Origin: Streptomyces sp. NBC_01142
GTDB taxonomy: Bacteria; Actinomycetota; Actinomycetes; Streptomycetales; Streptomycetaceae
DNA length: 64,000 bases
Assembly: GCF_026341125.1 (NCBI RefSeq)
Contig: NZ_JAPEOR010000003.1
Coordinates: 992,001 to 1,056,000 of the forward strand
Reading direction: 5' to 3'
The notes under the pieces: generated by a model
Databases searched by the model: none
The model's input: the letters and a program-made list of their open reading frames with translations, nothing else
Told to the model about the DNA's origin: nothing
Shown: positions 1 to 8,900 of the stretch, one piece after another
How the letters are laid out: each line of letters starts with the position of its first letter
Position numbering within the stretch: the first letter of the stretch is position 1
Program-made: the position numbers and the translations under genes

Positions 1-311
1 TGCCCTTGTTGCCGCGCCGGCTTGACGACCATCTGGCGTTCGAGTCCCCTGAGACGCCCGAGCTGCCTTCGGTGGCCGTCGGCCGCCTCTGGTACGACAC
101 GGTCAGCCACGTGCATTCGCCGGCGCTGGTCGCCGCCGCGGCGTCATTCGGGGCGGACCGCCTCGTACTCGGCACGGATTTTCCGTACGAGGACGGAGAG
201 GTCTTCGTGCGGGCCGTGGACTACATCGCTGACTCGGGGCTCGCCCCGGAGGAGGTCACGATGATCCTCGACACCAATGCGGCAGACCTGCTCGGCCTGT
301 CCGGGCCGTGA
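1..311 (+). CDS. Amidohydrolase (ACMSD-like), C-terminal part
   Basis: The gene enters from the left edge, so its start is not visible; the frame is open from base 3 to the TGA at 309-311. About the last 100 residues are present. They read ...SPALVAAAASFGADRLVLGTDFPYE..., and the G-T-D-F-P block followed by a helix and an N-A-A-D-L-L end is the usual C-terminus of metal-dependent amidohydrolases of the 2-amino-3-carboxymuconate-semialdehyde decarboxylase type. The Asp of GTDFP is the conserved metal/catalytic residue of that family. Substrate cannot be told from this piece. No following gene shares its strand. Confidence 0.75.
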   Translation, partial: PLLPRRLDDHLAFESPETPELPSVAVGRLWYDTVSHVHSPALVAAAASFGADRLVLGTDFPYEDGEVFVRAVDYIADSGLAPEEVTMILDTNAADLLGLSGP

Positions 312-469
312 TCCTTCGCCCACCACAAGGCGAGCGGTGTTTCGGTGCCGGTTGCCACACCCGGTAGACGCCACCATCCACCTGGCCGGACTCCGCGGCC
401 GGGCGGGCGTCTCCTGCCAACACCGGCCGCGGCGGGCGCGCGCCCCGGTCCCGCGGCGTGTGGCTTCCT

Positions 470-1786
470 TTACCACGGGCGGGTAATTCTGTTGGTGTCC
501 AGAGTTACAGAGCCGTCGATGGCCAATACCTGGCCGTTGACCGTCACGCCGGCGTTCACGGTGATCGATGTCTGGGCCAGGATCCTGCCTGCGAAGTCGG
601 TGTCGGTACCCAGAGTGGCTGAACTTCCGATCAGCCAGATGACATTGCGGGCCGTGGCGCCGTTGGTGAGGAGCACGTGGCTCGCGGTTGCCGTCGTCAG
701 GGTCGATCCGACTTGGAAGATCCAGTCGGCGTTGCGGTCGCCCTGGGCATCCAGCGTGAGGGTGCCACTGAGCGCGATGGAGGACGCGGCGTTGTAGACG
801 CCGGGGGGCAGTGTCAAGCCGCCGATGTCTCCGGCGATGCTGGCGTCCGGGATCTGGCCGACGGCGTTGTTGTACGTCGTGATCAGGTCGGCATGGGCTG
901 CGACGGCGTCCGCGTCCGAGTTGTGGATGCTGCCGTCGACCTGGCCGGGTGGGAAGCCAGTAAGGGACACTCCCGGGCATACTCCGAGGTCTCCGGTGAT
1001 GCTCGAGAGGCCGGTGTTGGTGACCGACTGTCCGCCCAGCACCGCGAAGCGTCCCAGATAAGTGTAGGCGTCCGAGGCGGTTGTGGTGCCACCGAGAGTG
1101 GTGACCGAGACATCGGCAGGGCCGAGCTCTCCAACTGGCAGCAGGGCGTCGATCTCAGTGTCGGAGGCTATCCGGTAGGAGATGGCGGGTGTGCCGTCGA
1201 AAGTGACACCGGTGGTGTAGGAGAACGCGGTCCCGGTGATGACGACGAGATTGTTGCCGTCCACCGGTCCTGAGTCGAGGGTGACGACGGTGATGGAAGG
1301 CGAGTCGAGGTAGGTATAGGTGACTCCGCTGGCGATTCCGCCCCTGGCTCTTACGGTGACCCCCACCGGGCCCGCGGAGGTCACCGCTGGGACCACCACG
1401 GTGAGCTGGCCGTCGGAGTCGACGGTGAACACGGCGGCCTGCGTACCGAATCGGACCTCGCTCGTGGTGTAGAGGCCGACACCTGTGAGTGTCACCGTAT
1501 TGCCGCCTCCCAAGGGACCCGCGGGAGGCGGGTCGAGACGAAAGGAGGGCGGCGGCAGGTAGTAGAAGGTGCCGACAGTTCCCGTTCCCCCGGGGGTTGT
1601 TACGGAGACCGGAACGGGCCCGTGGCCGGAGGGGGTGATGGTGTCGGTGGTGGTGTCGCTGACGACCGTGAAGCTCGTAGCCTGGCGCGAGCCGTAGCGC
1701 ACGGTGGTGGTGCCGGTGAAGTGGCTCCCGGTGAGGGTCACCGCGTCGCCCCCGCCGGTGGATCCCTGGTTCGGTGAGACTGGCAT
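470..1786 (-). CDS. IPT/TIG-repeat protein with ice-binding-like (DUF3494) domain
   Basis: The 438-residue product begins with three IPT/TIG immunoglobulin-like domains (roughly residues 1-75, 76-158 and 159-241, each with a G-G-G-x-x-V-T-L-T-G type core). These are followed by a DUF3494 ice-binding-like beta-solenoid domain (about 245-438), marked by FAVLGGQSVTNTG...GDLGVCPG and a D-W-I-F-Q-V-G-S segment. Proteins with DUF3494 bind ice or act as adhesins. TIG domains usually form stalks in cell-surface proteins. There is no signal peptide: the protein starts directly in the first TIG strand with MPVSPNQGSTGGG. The ATG at 1786 is the only sensible start. A non-classical export route or a cytoplasmic role is possible. 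Family assignment is firm; an antifreeze function is inference. Confidence 0.85.
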   Translation of the reverse strand: MPVSPNQGSTGGGDAVTLTGSHFTGTTTVRYGSRQATSFTVVSDTTTDTITPSGHGPVPVSVTTPGGTGTVGTFYYLPPPSFRLDPPPAGPLGGGNTVTLTGVGLYTTSEVRFGTQAAVFTVDSDGQLTVVVPAVTSAGPVGVTVRARGGIASGVTYTYLDSPSITVVTLDSGPVDGNNLVVITGTAFSYTTGVTFDGTPAISYRIASDTEIDALLPVGELGPADVSVTTLGGTTTASDAYTYLGRFAVLGGQSVTNTGLSSITGDLGVCPGVSLTGFPPGQVDGSIHNSDADAVAAHADLITTYNNAVGQIPDASIAGDIGGLTLPPGVYNAASSIALSGTLTLDAQGDRNADWIFQVGSTLTTATASHVLLTNGATARNVIWLIGSSATLGTDTDFAGRILAQTSITVNAGVTVNGQVLAIDGSVTLDTNRITRPW

Positions 1787-1991
1787 AGGGCGCTCCCTGA
1801 GTCCATCACCGACGGACGGGGCGCGTCTCGAACCAGCCCCTCGTTCGGCGACACAGCGGTTCGACTACACCAAGTAGCCCACCGGTGCAAACCAGTGTCA
1901 ATGGCCAAGGACTCATGCCGCCCGCAATGGAGGCGCGTTGAGCGCTTCGTGTCATACGGTGACCACCGGCGCACCCAACAGCGCCGTCGGC

Positions 1992-2392
1992 TCACGAGTT
2001 CCCACGCACCATCCGCGAGCACCTGCGGCACGCGGCATCCGAACGGTCGCCCCCCGCCCCCAGCAGGCCCACCGCAGGCGCCGTGGCGGCCACCGCCTCC
2101 GGCGACGGCTTGAAGTAGCGGCGGACATTCTCCGGCTTCTCGTGCCGGGACTTGACCATCAGCATCAGCAGCGACGCACCCTGCTCGCTGAGGTGAGTCA
2201 GGGAGGAGTGACGGTACTTGTGCAGGTCCCATCCGGTGTGCCCGGCCCTCCTACGGCGGTGTGCTCTTCCAGCAGGGCGCGGGCCTGTCCATCCGGGCGT
2301 CCTTGGCCTTGGCCGCGGCGCTCGGCGAAGTCCAGCTCTCCTCGATGTTCACGCCCAGGATCTCCTCTGCTCGCCCAGCGGTCTCGTACCTG
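1992..2392 (-). pseudogene. Tyrosine recombinase (phage-type integrase) C-terminal remnant
   Basis: Read on the minus strand, three pieces in different frames line up with one actinobacterial tyrosine recombinase. [17 protein letters not shown] lies at about 2392-2338, [15 protein letters not shown] at about 2290-2245, and [21 protein letters not shown]...[12 protein letters not shown] at about 2243-2090. The last piece holds the H-x-x-R box (HKYRH) and the final Tyr (VRRYFKPS). The segment ends at TGA 1992-1994. An internal stretch between the first two pieces is missing, and at least one frameshift is present, so no working enzyme can be made. It is probably left over from an integrated mobile element. 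Confidence 0.7.
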
Positions 2393-2400
2393 TTGACTGG

Positions 2401-2612
2401 GTGCCGATGGACGGCGTCGTACGCACGGACTGGCGCGAGGCCGTGGTCGACGACAACGGCAGGTCGACGACAACGGCAGGATCGAGCGCATCCCCTACGA
2501 GCTGTGCGTGCTGGTCGCGCTGCGGGACGCCATCCGGCGCCGCGAGATCTACGTCGAGGGCGCGGCCCGCTGGCGTAGTCCGGAGGACGACCTGCCCGGC
2601 CGGCTTGGCTCG
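2401..2612 (+). pseudogene. Tn3-family transposase internal fragment
   Basis: Two reading frames together give VPMDGVVRTDWREAVVDDNG and RIERIPYELCVLVALRDA...YVEGAARWRSPEDDLPG. This matches the middle region of Tn3-family TnpA before the catalytic domain. The frame change is caused by a perfect tandem duplication of 17 bases (ggtcgacgacaacggca, about 2443-2476). Removing one copy restores a single frame. No terminal repeats or other TnpA parts are next to it. It abuts the integrase remnant on one side and the WD40 chimera on the other. Confidence 0.7.
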
Positions 2613-2702
2613 CGAGTCCGGCGTCGTTCGCCTCGTTTGCTCTCATCCGCTCTACGGCCGCCTCTACAGTGCTTGCCATGGGCAGGCGGGTTCGGGGGCG
2701 AT

Positions 2703-2945
2703 ATGGCGCGTGTGGTAGGGGTCCATGGGATCGCAAGCAGCTCCTGGGAGAGGACCCCGGTCGCGGTTACCACCAGCTCCGACCAGACAGTGCGGGTATG
2801 GAACCTGTATACCGGCGAGCTCGCAGGGCTCCTGGCGGCGACCGATCCGCGTGCTGTTTCCCTCACCCCTGAGGGAGATCTCGTAGTAGGCATGGGTGAC
2901 GATGTAGCGGTTTTCAGCCGACGCTCTCTTCGCAGGCCCCACTGA
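2703..2945 (+). pseudogene. Chimeric remnant with a WD40-repeat C-terminus
   Basis: An 80-codon open frame starts ATG at 2703 with MARVVGVHGIA, which looks like the first residues of actinobacterial serine-hydrolase or WD40-type large proteins. It then jumps straight into a WD40 repeat (PVAVTTSSDQTVRVWNLYTGELAG) and one more degenerate blade ending at TGA 2943-2945. Functional WD40 proteins need several blades, so this is most likely the two ends of a large gene fused by an internal deletion. It could be expressed as a small protein, but no function is claimed. Confidence 0.5.
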
Positions 2946-3214
2946 TCGGCAGACAGCAACGGCGCTACTCGGGCAGGAGCGTCAGCTCCACCGCCGAGTG
3001 CCGGCTTCAGGCAACAGACTCACCCTCACGGCCTTCGTCTTGATTCAGTGCACCTTGGTCGGAGCACATGACTCAGACGAAGGCCGCCTCAGTGTCCGGC
3101 GAACGCCCAGGTCAGCGACCTGGTTCGAGGCACACTTCGAGGGTGCGCAACGCTGTTCCGCAGCACCGGCGAGCGCCGCGCCGAGCTCACCGCCCACCGC
3201 GACGACGCCTCCGC

Positions 3215-4393
3215 TCACGGGGTGCTGGGGCCCCCGGCGCACAGTGCGTGGTCGATCAGGGCGCTGGCCGCGTTCTCCTGGTCCAGTATGTGCTCCGGGG
3301 TGTCGCCGCGTGCCTCGGACATGGAGACCACGGCGCTTCGCCTGCCGTTGTCGGTGACGCCGTTGAGGGTGATGTAGCCGCCGTCCCCGCCCTCGTGGCT
3401 CCAGTAGGTTCCTCCGCAGCTCAGGGGGCGTTCGACCAGGCCGAGCCCGTATCGGCCGCCGGGCCACAGCTGTTGGACCTCCGCGCTCACCGGGACGGTC
3501 TGCTTCATCTCGGCCAGCTGCCGCGTCGGGAGCAGGCGGCCCGCGAGCAGCGCGCGGAGGAAGCGGTTCTCGTCCCGCGTGGTCGTGGCGAACGATGTCT
3601 CGTAGTCCACCGGTATCTGGTCGGTGACGTCCACCACGGCGCCGGGGCCGAAGAGCTGGTAGGCCTTGGCGTGCGGCCGGGGCAGGGTGGGCGAGGTGCC
3701 CATCCACCGGGTCTGGTCGAGGCCGAGCGGGCGCAGGATGCGGTCTTCGATCTCCTGGTGGGCGGGTTGATCGGTGGCCTTCTGGATGATCATGGCGAGC
3801 AGGAGGTAGCCGGTGTTGGAGTACTCCCAGCCCTCGCCGGGCGGGAAGTCCGGCGCGTGGGCCATGGCGCGGGCAACCAGCTGCTCGGGGCTGTAGACGT
3901 TGTGGCGCTGCTGGTAGTACTCCTCCGGCGTCGTGTATCCGGGCAGGTCGTCGTGGATGCCGCTGGTGTGCTGGAGCAGTTGGCGGATGGTGATCCGGCT
4001 GCCGTCGTTGCCGTTACCCTGCACCGCTCCTGGCAGCCAGTGGTCGACCGTGTCGTCCAGGGACAGCTCGCCCTCGGCCTCCAGTTGGAGGATCACGGTG
4101 GCGACCAGAGTCTTGGACGTGCTGGCCATGCGGAAGTAGCCGTCGGAAGGGACCGGGCGGCCGGTGTTCAGGTCGGCGGTGCCGCTGGTGGCGACCGACT
4201 GCCGACCGTCAGGCGCGATCACGCGGGCCTGCACACCGCTGATACCGAGGGCGTGGATCGCCTCGGTGTCCTGGCGCAACTGCTCCACAGGGGAGGGAGC
4301 GGCGGGCTGGGCGACGGCGGTGGCCACCTCGGCGGCGAGCAGCGCAGCGACACCGGCTGCCACGGCGAGGTGCTTTCGCAGAGTCGAAGTCAT
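3215..4393 (-). CDS. Secreted serine hydrolase, beta-lactamase class C / D,D-peptidase family
   Basis: The 392-residue product has a clear signal peptide (MTSTLRKHLAVAAGVAALLAAE..., cleavage near residue 28-30). All three penicillin-binding motifs are visible: S-T-S-K at 91-94 (nucleophile Ser91 and Lys94), Y-S-N at 191-193, and H-E-G at 333-335 in place of the KTG box, which is typical of class C-like esterases and D-Ala-D-Ala carboxypeptidases. It should act outside the membrane on peptidoglycan peptides, beta-lactams or small esters; the sequence does not settle which. It stands alone on its strand. Start ATG 4393 is chosen because the signal peptide begins there. Confidence 0.88.
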   Translation of the reverse strand: MTSTLRKHLAVAAGVAALLAAEVATAVAQPAAPSPVEQLRQDTEAIHALGISGVQARVIAPDGRQSVATSGTADLNTGRPVPSDGYFRMASTSKTLVATVILQLEAEGELSLDDTVDHWLPGAVQGNGNDGSRITIRQLLQHTSGIHDDLPGYTTPEEYYQQRHNVYSPEQLVARAMAHAPDFPPGEGWEYSNTGYLLLAMIIQKATDQPAHQEIEDRILRPLGLDQTRWMGTSPTLPRPHAKAYQLFGPGAVVDVTDQIPVDYETSFATTTRDENRFLRALLAGRLLPTRQLAEMKQTVPVSAEVQQLWPGGRYGLGLVERPLSCGGTYWSHEGGDGGYITLNGVTDNGRRSAVVSMSEARGDTPEHILDQENAASALIDHALCAGGPSTP

Positions 4394-4920
4394 GACTGAA
4401 CGCTATTTTCGCCCCCCAACGGGCCGCGATCCGGCGCACCCCAGGATGGGAAGGGGGGATATCCCCCCAGCACGGGCCGTCACCAGTCTGGCGTCGACCT
4501 GCCGGGCGCGGTGTGACGGTTCTCGACCGAGCCGGCACCGTCGGGGCGTGCTGGACGGCGCTGTATCCGAGCGCGACGGCTTGGGTGACGTCCGGGCCGA
4601 CTCCTCCGCCGAGCACCGGCTTGTTCGAGGGGCCCGCCGACCATGGAGGCCGCTGTCCATCAACGGCCGAAAGGTGACAGAACAAGCTAAGCGCTCGGCT
4701 TCTGCCCCGGCTGTCTCCACCGCTCAGCTCAGCGCCTGGTGATATTGATCCGAGGAGCCCTCGAGCCGATAGCCGATCACGGGAGTGACTCCCCGGAATC
4801 GGCCCAGGGTTCTTGGGGCAACTGCCGTAACGCAGCGACACCTTGTCGCTCCGGCCAAGACTCTTGACGGCAGTCTTGGCCGCGCTGTCTCCGTGGCGGC
4901 TTCACGCTCGGCCGGCGCCG

Positions 4921-6033
4921 TCAGGGAGTGAGGGGGGCGGAGCAGCCGTGGGCCTTCGCCGAGCGCTCGGCGAAAGCCTTGAGGACGGCGCGTTCGTGGG
5001 CGAGGTCCGCGTGGCGCCTGGGGCTCTTGCCGTTGTCGTCCTGCTCGGCGGCCGGATACAGGGTGAACAGGGCCAGGCCGTCGGGGCACTTGGCCGTCGT
5101 CCAGCTCATCCGGCCGTCACGGTCGCGGTAGTGCGCGGGTGTGTCGGCGGACGGTGCGACCTCATAGCCCTCCTCCTCGTAGCCGAGCAACCGCTCTTGT
5201 GCATAGGGGCCGTAGTCCCCTTCGAGTACGTAGCGTTTCCTGAGGCCGGCGTCAGCGAGCCGGCAGGTCTCGTGCGGGGCGCCCCCGCGGGCGGTCTCGG
5301 TGGCGATCGCCACACCGCGCGCGGAGGGAATGCCGGAGCAGGTTCCGCCGGCGGTGCCGAGCGGCTTGTACTCGTCCTCGTTCACCGGCAGGTCGAGGCT
5401 GCGGACGGGCTTTCCGAGCTTGGCCCCGCAGTGCTGGGCCTTCGAGGCCTTCGCCGCGGTGGAGGTAGCGATCTTGGCGAACTGCGGCCGGTTCGACGGG
5501 TCGTCGAGTGTCTTGTCGAGCGTGGTCTCGACGGTGACGGACAGACCCTTGATACTGCTCGCCCCGGTGCACTTCAGGACCAGGCTCGCGGTCACCTCGT
5601 CGTCTTCGTCGGCCTTGAACGGGTCCGTGCCGGCCCCGTGTTTGTCCGGGTCGGCCCCGAAGAGCCCCGTCCATCCGTGGCCGATCGGTACGGAGAGCGC
5701 GCTCGCTCCGGGCGAGCCTTCGTAGAGGGAGTCCCAGGACTGCCCGAGGCGTGCGGTGTCGGCGATACGGATCTCGGCGGTGCCGCCGTCGTGGACGTGC
5801 ACCTCGCAGCCCACGAGGCCCGCATCGCGCCTTTCGTGCTCGACCTCGACGGCCCCTGGCCCCAGGACGCCGCGCACCGTGTTCCGGTCGAGCAGGCCGT
5901 CGCAGGCGCCGTCGAGCGCCGACTCGTCGCTCCAGCGCTGGAAGTCTCCGTGCACCAGAAGGTATCCGGCGATGGCAACGGCCACTGCGACCAGGGCCGC
6001 GACCGCCCGTAGGACGATCCGCCTCACTGCCAT
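4921..6033 (-). CDS. Membrane-anchored conserved hypothetical protein (paralogue of upstream gene)
   Basis: The 370-residue product starts MAVRRIVLRAVAALVAVAVAIAGYLLV, one N-terminal membrane segment, followed by a long extracellular part with paired cysteines (ACDGLL, GCEV, TCSG, TCRL, KCPDG, GCSAP). The frame is open further upstream, but the ATG at 6033 is chosen because it overlaps the end of the upstream gene by 10 bases and puts the membrane helix at the N-terminus. It shares layout and short motifs with the upstream product (A-C-x-G-L-L near the start, a late K-C-P/E-C-P-G-G-L block), so the two look like tandem paralogues made together. No enzymatic domain was recognised. Confidence 0.8.
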   Translation of the reverse strand: MAVRRIVLRAVAALVAVAVAIAGYLLVHGDFQRWSDESALDGACDGLLDRNTVRGVLGPGAVEVEHERRDAGLVGCEVHVHDGGTAEIRIADTARLGQSWDSLYEGSPGASALSVPIGHGWTGLFGADPDKHGAGTDPFKADEDDEVTASLVLKCTGASSIKGLSVTVETTLDKTLDDPSNRPQFAKIATSTAAKASKAQHCGAKLGKPVRSLDLPVNEDEYKPLGTAGGTCSGIPSARGVAIATETARGGAPHETCRLADAGLRKRYVLEGDYGPYAQERLLGYEEEGYEVAPSADTPAHYRDRDGRMSWTTAKCPDGLALFTLYPAAEQDDNGKSPRRHADLAHERAVLKAFAERSAKAHGCSAPLTP

Positions 6034-7283
6034 CCCTCCACCTCTCCGAGGATCTTGGTGTGATGACAGTCCTGCTGCCGGGGCCAGCCCTCGGGGTCGG
6101 CGAGATAGCTGTCCATCAGCTTGCGGGCATCCTTCGAGAACTTGGTCCGCTGAGCCTCGCTGAGCGTGGGTCCGCTGAATTGGGATGTCTCCATGTGAAC
6201 GGTGACACGGTGGTACGTGCTGCCCGCGGCGCACTCCGCACCAGCCCACAGGGCGAGTTCGGCCGGCTCCGACTCGGGGATGACCTTCGTCCTCGTCCCC
6301 TCGCGGAAGGTGAAGCTGTCACCGGTGTAGTGGTACTTGCCGTTGGCGGACTCGCTGAGCGGCCCCGCCCAACTCGCCGCCGAGACATTGACGACCGCAC
6401 CGTCCGGTGGTGTCGGCTCGGTGTACGTCGGGTCCTTGCGGTCCAGGATGGTGGCGTGGCAGACGCTCAGCAGCCGTGAGTCCTGCAGATCTCCGCTGGC
6501 GGTCCACTTGCCGGGGAAGCCCGCGCGCTTGCCGAGCCCACGGCACTTCTTCACGCCCAGGCCCGGCTCGTCGATCCTGACGACCCTCATGTTGCCCCCG
6601 TCCGCGTCCTGGGTGACGTGGGCCTCATAGGTGTCGATGACCCGCGTGGGCATCTTCAGCGGGGTGCCGCCGCATTTCTGCGCCGCGGTGATCCCGTTGG
6701 CGACCTGCACGGCGGTACGGAAGTCGGCGAGGTGCTCGGCCCGCTCACCCTCGCCGGGAACGGGCAGATCGACATCTGCGGTGACATACATCCCGGACAC
6801 CTCGCGGACCCGGCCCTCGAGCCCGCCGGGGCACTCGGCGACGACCCACGTCCGCCCGTCCTCGCCGACCCTGCCGGTGACGCCGGGCGCCTCGTACCCC
6901 TCGGAGTCACCGCCGGGCAGGATGTCCTCGGCCCGCACCGTCATCGGCAGCGGGGATATGAGCGCGACGGCCCGCACCTGCACCGACCCGTGCCCCGGCC
7001 AGGTGACGGAGCAGTTCACCAGGGAGCGGCTGTCCTTATCGGGCTCGAGCATGGTGCCGTACTGGCTCACCTCGCCGGCAATGTCATCGGGCACGAGGCC
7101 CCGCAGCTCCTTGTACGGCAGCAGCCCTGCACAGGCACGCTTCAACTGCACCTGATTCGCCGCCGAATGGCCACTACCGTCAGAATTGCCGGTACTGAAG
7201 AAGAACACCGCACCGGTGACGAACAATACGAGCGACAGCCCTGTCATCAGCGGCTTGCGCAACCATGACGGCACCCGGCCCAC
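6024..7283 (-). CDS. Membrane-anchored conserved hypothetical protein
   Basis: The 419-residue product has one N-terminal membrane segment (residues about 12-30, LMTGLSLVLFVTGAVFFF) and a large outside domain with about eight cysteines (ACAGLL, NCSV, ECPGG, KCGG, KCRGLG, VCHA, ECAAG, DCHH). It is the first gene of a two-gene unit; its TGA at 6024-6026 lies inside the start region of the next gene. The pair resembles lipoprotein-like or membrane-anchored proteins often found next to each other in Streptomyces. Function is unknown, and no catalytic motif was seen. Confidence 0.8.
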   Translation of the reverse strand: MGRVPSWLRKPLMTGLSLVLFVTGAVFFFSTGNSDGSGHSAANQVQLKRACAGLLPYKELRGLVPDDIAGEVSQYGTMLEPDKDSRSLVNCSVTWPGHGSVQVRAVALISPLPMTVRAEDILPGGDSEGYEAPGVTGRVGEDGRTWVVAECPGGLEGRVREVSGMYVTADVDLPVPGEGERAEHLADFRTAVQVANGITAAQKCGGTPLKMPTRVIDTYEAHVTQDADGGNMRVVRIDEPGLGVKKCRGLGKRAGFPGKWTASGDLQDSRLLSVCHATILDRKDPTYTEPTPPDGAVVNVSAASWAGPLSESANGKYHYTGDSFTFREGTRTKVIPESEPAELALWAGAECAAGSTYHRVTVHMETSQFSGPTLSEAQRTKFSKDARKLMDSYLADPEGWPRQQDCHHTKILGEVEGWQ

Positions 7284-7487
7284 CGAGTTCCCTCCCCAGT
7301 ACTACCGGCAGATCACGTCACCACCGGCGGATCAAGGCCTGGAACCTATCAGAGCCGTAGCTCCCTGCATTTCGCAGATCGAACGGGCCTGTTTTCCTCG
7401 ATCTTGGTTGCACTTCCATCTGGCGGCCGGATCTTCGTGGGGGTGGGGCGGCCGGCCACTCCAGTAACGGACGGCAGCCAACTGATT

Positions 7488-7512
7488 GACCGCCCGGCAC
7501 CCCCGGGCGGTC
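7488..7512 (-). terminator. Rho-independent-type hairpin
   Basis: GACCGCCCGG and CCCGGGCGGTC form a ten-base perfect stem around a short loop. It lies downstream of the minus-strand DUF3592 gene and upstream of the 7283 start, so it can end the former without entering the latter. There is no T-run, as is usual in this GC class. The remainder of 7284-7719 shows no supportable gene. Confidence 0.6.
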
Positions 7513-7719
7513 CACCCTGCGACTGGCTCGACCATCCCGTCCCAGGAGCGTAAGGCCAATTGAAACGCGAAGTCACAACAACAAAGGTGACTGGGCGCCC
7601 CAGTTGGTTGTGGCCGCTTGTCCGTGATGGATACGACTGCCGAACCCGCGTTCTGAGCACGGCCACACCCACTTCGGTGGACGGCGAGCGGCCGAACCAA
7701 GCCTTTCGCGAAGCAGAGC

Positions 7720-8235
7720 CTAGGGTTCGGTAGTCCAGCTCTGCTCCGGACTGGTGCCGTCGTCATCGACCGACGAGTCCATGAATACGGCCAGACCGAA
7801 GCCCAGCGCGGCGAAGAAGAGCCCTATACATGTGAAGACCACCAGCACTGCGCCGGTCAGATACGACATGACCCCGAGCCCGGGCGGCGCAGCGGCTGGT
7901 ACCGCCTGCTCGGGGCGATGCGGCAGATATCGCACGGGCACGATGTCCCCCACCACATAGAGCTGGTCCGAGGCGACCTGGGCCCGCACATCCCGTCCGT
8001 CGGACGTCCGGAACCCGAGGATCTGACGCCGCTGGCTGTGCCCGTGCCCGTTCGAGGAACGGTGCATCACGAACGTCTCCAGACAGCGAGCCTCGGCGAC
8101 CAGTCCCTCCCGCAAAGTCCGCTTGTACGCCGAGGTCCTCCGCACCATCCAGATGAGCATCCCGATCCCGAAGGCAGCAAACAGCAACCCGAACGCCCCG
8201 AACACAAAACCGAACGCCCCACCCACAGCAGACAT
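7720..8235 (-). CDS. DUF3592-type membrane protein
   Basis: The 171-residue product has an N-terminal membrane segment (GFVFGAFGLLFAAFGIGMLIWMV), a soluble middle domain (about 40-115: EARCLETFVMHR...ILGFRTSDGRDVRAQVASDQLYVVGDIVPVRYLP), and two closely spaced C-terminal membrane segments. The helix-domain-helix order and the P-V-R-Y box are those of DUF3592. The start at ATG 8235 is chosen because a G-rich site (aggggggatacggg) precedes it. The role is unknown; members are small integral membrane proteins. Confidence 0.75.
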   Translation of the reverse strand: MSAVGGAFGFVFGAFGLLFAAFGIGMLIWMVRRTSAYKRTLREGLVAEARCLETFVMHRSSNGHGHSQRRQILGFRTSDGRDVRAQVASDQLYVVGDIVPVRYLPHRPEQAVPAAAPPGLGVMSYLTGAVLVVFTCIGLFFAALGFGLAVFMDSSVDDDGTSPEQSWTTEP

Positions 8236-8900
8236 CCCGTATCCCCCCTGATGGACCGGCCCCAGATCTCTCCACGCTGGGCCGACGACGTCCGTGACGA
8301 TACCCAGCAGGGGGCCAGCGGTTCCCATTCCCCATGGCCAGAGGTGGCGAACGGGCCTTGCTTTCGTGCCCGGACCTGGATCCTGATCCGGCCGTAGCCG
8401 TCACGGAAGAGCGGACACAACCCGCCAGTTCGGTCTCGCCGACGACGGCCCGGCGCGGTGGGCTGAGCAATGCCGGCTGTTCGGTGAGGCGGGCATGGCG
8501 GACCGTTCAAGCGTGCACCGTGTGCTGACCCCGCTTCGGCCTGGCCCGCCTCGCCCACTGCACATCAGTCAACGGCGCCCTGAGAAGCCGTTGTTGTACC
8601 GAACGGCTCGCTCGGCCCTCGCGAAGGGCAGGTTCTCTGCCGGCTGCGCCAGAGCCTGCCGGCGGAGTTCCACGATCGGCTGTGCTGTCGGGTGCGACAG
8701 CTTGAGGACCGATCAGCGGAGGCCGACAGCTGCCGTGATGACCGACTCGCAGACCGTGCGCTCCACTTCCCCTGTTGGTGCCCGGGTGGCGCTCCGACCG
8801 GGGGCACCTGGCAGATCAGGGTCAGGAGCGATATGCTCCCCGCGATGATGACTCATTCTGTTGGCAGATTGGGGGTCCCATCCGCGCAAGGTGAGTGCTG
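8236..8900. other. Intergenic region with a possible IS5-type transposase relic
   Basis: No intact gene is supported in these 665 bases. On the plus strand at about 8560-8800, short translated pieces (SLRTDQRRPTAAVMTDSQTVRS) recall the R-P-T-A-A-V-x-D-S-Q-T-V-R block just before the first catalytic Asp of IS5-type transposases, but frames are broken and the match is short. The right end must carry the promoter of the 8901 operon. A site aaggtgag at 8888-8894 serves as its ribosome-binding site. Confidence 0.3.

Noticed and set aside
144..980. Long minus-strand frame overlapping the amidohydrolase end and the ice-binding gene
   Set aside because: It is Arg/Pro/His-rich and antisense to a gene with clear domains; high GC produces such frames.
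3068..4399. 443-codon plus-strand frame opposite the serine hydrolase
   Set aside because: The opposite strand carries all three active-site motifs and a signal peptide; this frame has none.
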